A stretch of DNA of 64,000 nt from positions 496,001-560,000 of the forward strand of contig CAVQOB010000008.1 in the NCBI GenBank assembly GCA_963714325.1. Reading direction: 5' to 3'. The notes under the pieces are model-generated. The model made no database searches. It saw only the letters and a list, made by a program, of their open reading frames with translations, and was not told the DNA's origin. The stretch comes from CAVQOB01 sp963714325. Lineage in GTDB: Bacteria; Pseudomonadota; Alphaproteobacteria; Rhizobiales; Hyphomicrobiaceae. Numbering within the stretch: position 1 is the stretch's first letter; the number at the start of each line of letters is the position of its first letter. Positions 63,885-64,000 of this stretch are shown here, in pieces. A program made the position numbers and the translations under genes.

Positions 63885-64000
63885 GAATTCAACCGCATCA
63901 GGAGTTTCAGCGGTCAAAGATAGTCGTGACGTCCTAAGAAAGATTCTACATGCCCGGGCAGTTCCGTAACCAATTATTCATCAATGTTGCCAGTTCATTG

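Overview
The window reads as a chromosomal segment of an alphaproteobacterium, most likely Hyphomicrobiales (Rhizobiales). The basis is a CcrM-type GANTC methylase with candidate CtrA boxes, an LdtR-type MarR regulator, HdaA, a SAM-II riboswitch ahead of metX-metW, and high GC with GTG/TTG starts. The genus cannot be fixed from sequence alone. No phage, plasmid, transposase, rRNA or CRISPR array was seen.

1-9.8 kb: ldtR, a membrane-anchored Sel1-like protein, an NnrU-family protein, a YfgM-like TPR protein with bamB (outer-membrane assembly), a ketopantoate reductase-like enzyme, a class I amidotransferase and a DeoR regulator. Next come mntH and a Fur/Mur regulator on the minus strand.

9.9-20.2 kb: a cobalamin riboswitch controls a vitamin B12 uptake operon (btuB-btuF-btuC-btuD), followed by a patatin-like lipase. 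Then DUF302, an MFS transporter with a 66-aa membrane peptide, a metallophosphoesterase and a Nudix hydrolase.

20.2-32.6 kb: a 269-bp MITE-like element, GNAT, ccrM, SAM-II/metX/metW, a peroxiredoxin, an acyltransferase, two tiny membrane proteins, an RDD protein, a frameshifted lectin-like gene, glyQ, dodecin and a dienelactone hydrolase-like enzyme.

32.7-38.6 kb: murC, murB and ddl keep their dcw order but are separated by 0.7-1.6 kb of palindromic repeats and a decayed DUF433/DUF5615 toxin-antitoxin pair. murB carries a one-base insertion.

38.7-48.8 kb: a methyltransferase, a sirtuin with an altered NAD-site residue, an orphan Tat-exported TRAP binding protein, DUF2853, the DUF2066/CDP-alcohol transferase/AI-2E/hdaA cluster divergent from purM, tRNA-Val(GAC) and a GT2 glycosyltransferase.

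48.8-56.2 kb: a compact catabolic operon of a complete TRAP importer, an arylmalonate-decarboxylase/racemase-fold enzyme and a TrzA/AtzB-type amidohydrolase. A PuuE/cyclic-imide-hydrolase-like deacetylase is divergent, with a frameshifted metallo-beta-lactamase-fold gene beside it. This is the best candidate for an undescribed pathway, probably for a cyclic amide, imide or N-heterocycle.

56.2-64 kb: an ABC-F ATPase (uup), an undecaprenyl-phosphate sugar transferase overlapping a convergent glycosyltransferase, and a BarA-like hybrid histidine kinase.

Four loci (murB, the MBL gene, the lectin-like gene and the DUF5615 toxin) each look disrupted by one extra base. Either the assembly has indel errors or these genes are decaying.
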